A stretch of 6,010 bases of DNA from an uncultured Erysipelotrichaceae bacterium (lineage in GTDB: Bacteria > Bacillota_I > Bacilli_A > Erysipelotrichales > Erysipelotrichaceae): positions 1-6,010 of the forward strand of contig ONOV01000142.1 in assembly GCA_900319505.1 (NCBI GenBank), read 5' to 3'. A model generated the notes under the pieces. It worked only from the letters and a program-made list of their open reading frames with translations, did not search any database and was not told the DNA's origin. A program made the translations under genes and the position numbers. Shown here piece by piece: positions 5,758 to 6,010 of the stretch. Within the stretch, counting starts at the first letter, position 1, and every line of letters begins with the position of its first letter.

Positions 5758-6010
5758 AATCCCAGTATGTGATCCATTCGTAATCGGCTCTTGTGCAGTC
5801 AGTTGTGATCATTACAATGGAACCTTCGTTATAGTCGAAGTGATCCACATGACGGGGCATACCAGGCTGTTCCTTCACACTGCCAGCTTCTTTTCTTCAG
5901 TTCAGCTGCCGCATTTTCATCTGCGGTAAAGAAATGAGCGCCATTGCAGGTATTGTAAAATACGGTATACCGGAACACTGCTTTCTGCCTTTACAGATAC
6001 AGTCGTTTCA
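5756..6010 (-). pseudogene. Decayed 3' end of a DUF5648-like repeat protein gene, runs off the window
   Basis: No long frame is open here, but pieces of protein are readable on the minus strand. From about 6009 one frame reads into VPVYRI. Dropping one T from the four-T run at 5957-5960 joins it to YNTCNGAHFFTADEN and then WQCEGTAWYAP in the next frame. Together these give the pattern VPVYR-YN-x-G-HFFT...W-x-EG-WYAP of the DUF5648 repeat, found in secreted cell-surface and glycosidase-like proteins of Gram-positive gut bacteria. That frame stops at 5829. A third frame carries a plausible C-terminus (HVDHFDYNEGSIVMITTD, ending ITYWD) to the TAA at 5756, directly on a terminator. So at least two frame changes separate the parts. 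The 5' end lies beyond the window. Sequencing error at the homopolymer is an alternative for the first shift. Confidence 0.5.

Noticed and set aside
5669..5929. 86-codon plus-strand open frame at the right side
   Set aside because: It opposes the DUF5648-like remnant and its terminator, has no ribosome binding site and has low-complexity His/Phe/Cys composition.

Overview
The window reads as a chromosomal housekeeping segment of a low-to-mid GC Gram-positive (Bacillota). The evidence is the gene set ireB–ruvX–DUF1292–mltG with udk and greA nearby, which is a conserved Bacillota neighbourhood. Strong AGGAGG-type ribosome binding sites and intrinsic terminators agree with this. Protein style suggests Erysipelotrichia or a close relative, but that is an inference from memory of such genomes and not a proof.

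Layout, left to right. Positions 1-78 hold several small inverted repeats and no gene I can defend. A terminator (79-106) ends greA (120-596, minus), which has its own extended -10 promoter (625-652). Positions 597-895 form a divergent intergenic region with two further inverted repeats. Next come two plus-strand genes (896-1618 and 1602/1605-2423) that overlap and are distant paralogues of each other. I do not recognise the family. Both share an N-terminal W-x3-L-x3-YYG-x-D...YIDFSR motif, a central strand-rich segment that could be an OB-like fold, and a C-terminal four-cysteine cluster. They end at a perfect bidirectional terminator (2426-2451) that also serves udk on the other strand.

From 5613 down to 2455 the minus strand carries one tight operon: ireB, ruvX, a DUF1292 gene, mltG, a MutT-like Nudix hydrolase and udk. 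Neighbours abut, overlap or are separated by only 14 bases, so co-transcription and translational coupling are likely. The products cover a phosphorylated regulator of the Ser/Thr kinase (IreK/PrkC) pathway, a RuvX/YqgF RNase H-fold nuclease, peptidoglycan glycan-strand release, nucleotide-pool cleaning and pyrimidine salvage.

The right edge (5756-6010, minus) looks like the decayed 3' end of a gene with a DUF5648-like repeat. The repeat is readable only across a one-base frameshift, and the remnant is followed by its own terminator (5727-5757). That terminator separates it from the ireB promoter region.

The most interesting item is the plus-strand paralogue pair. It sits between udk and greA, which are adjacent in Bacillus subtilis, so it looks like an accessory two-gene cassette inside a core locus.
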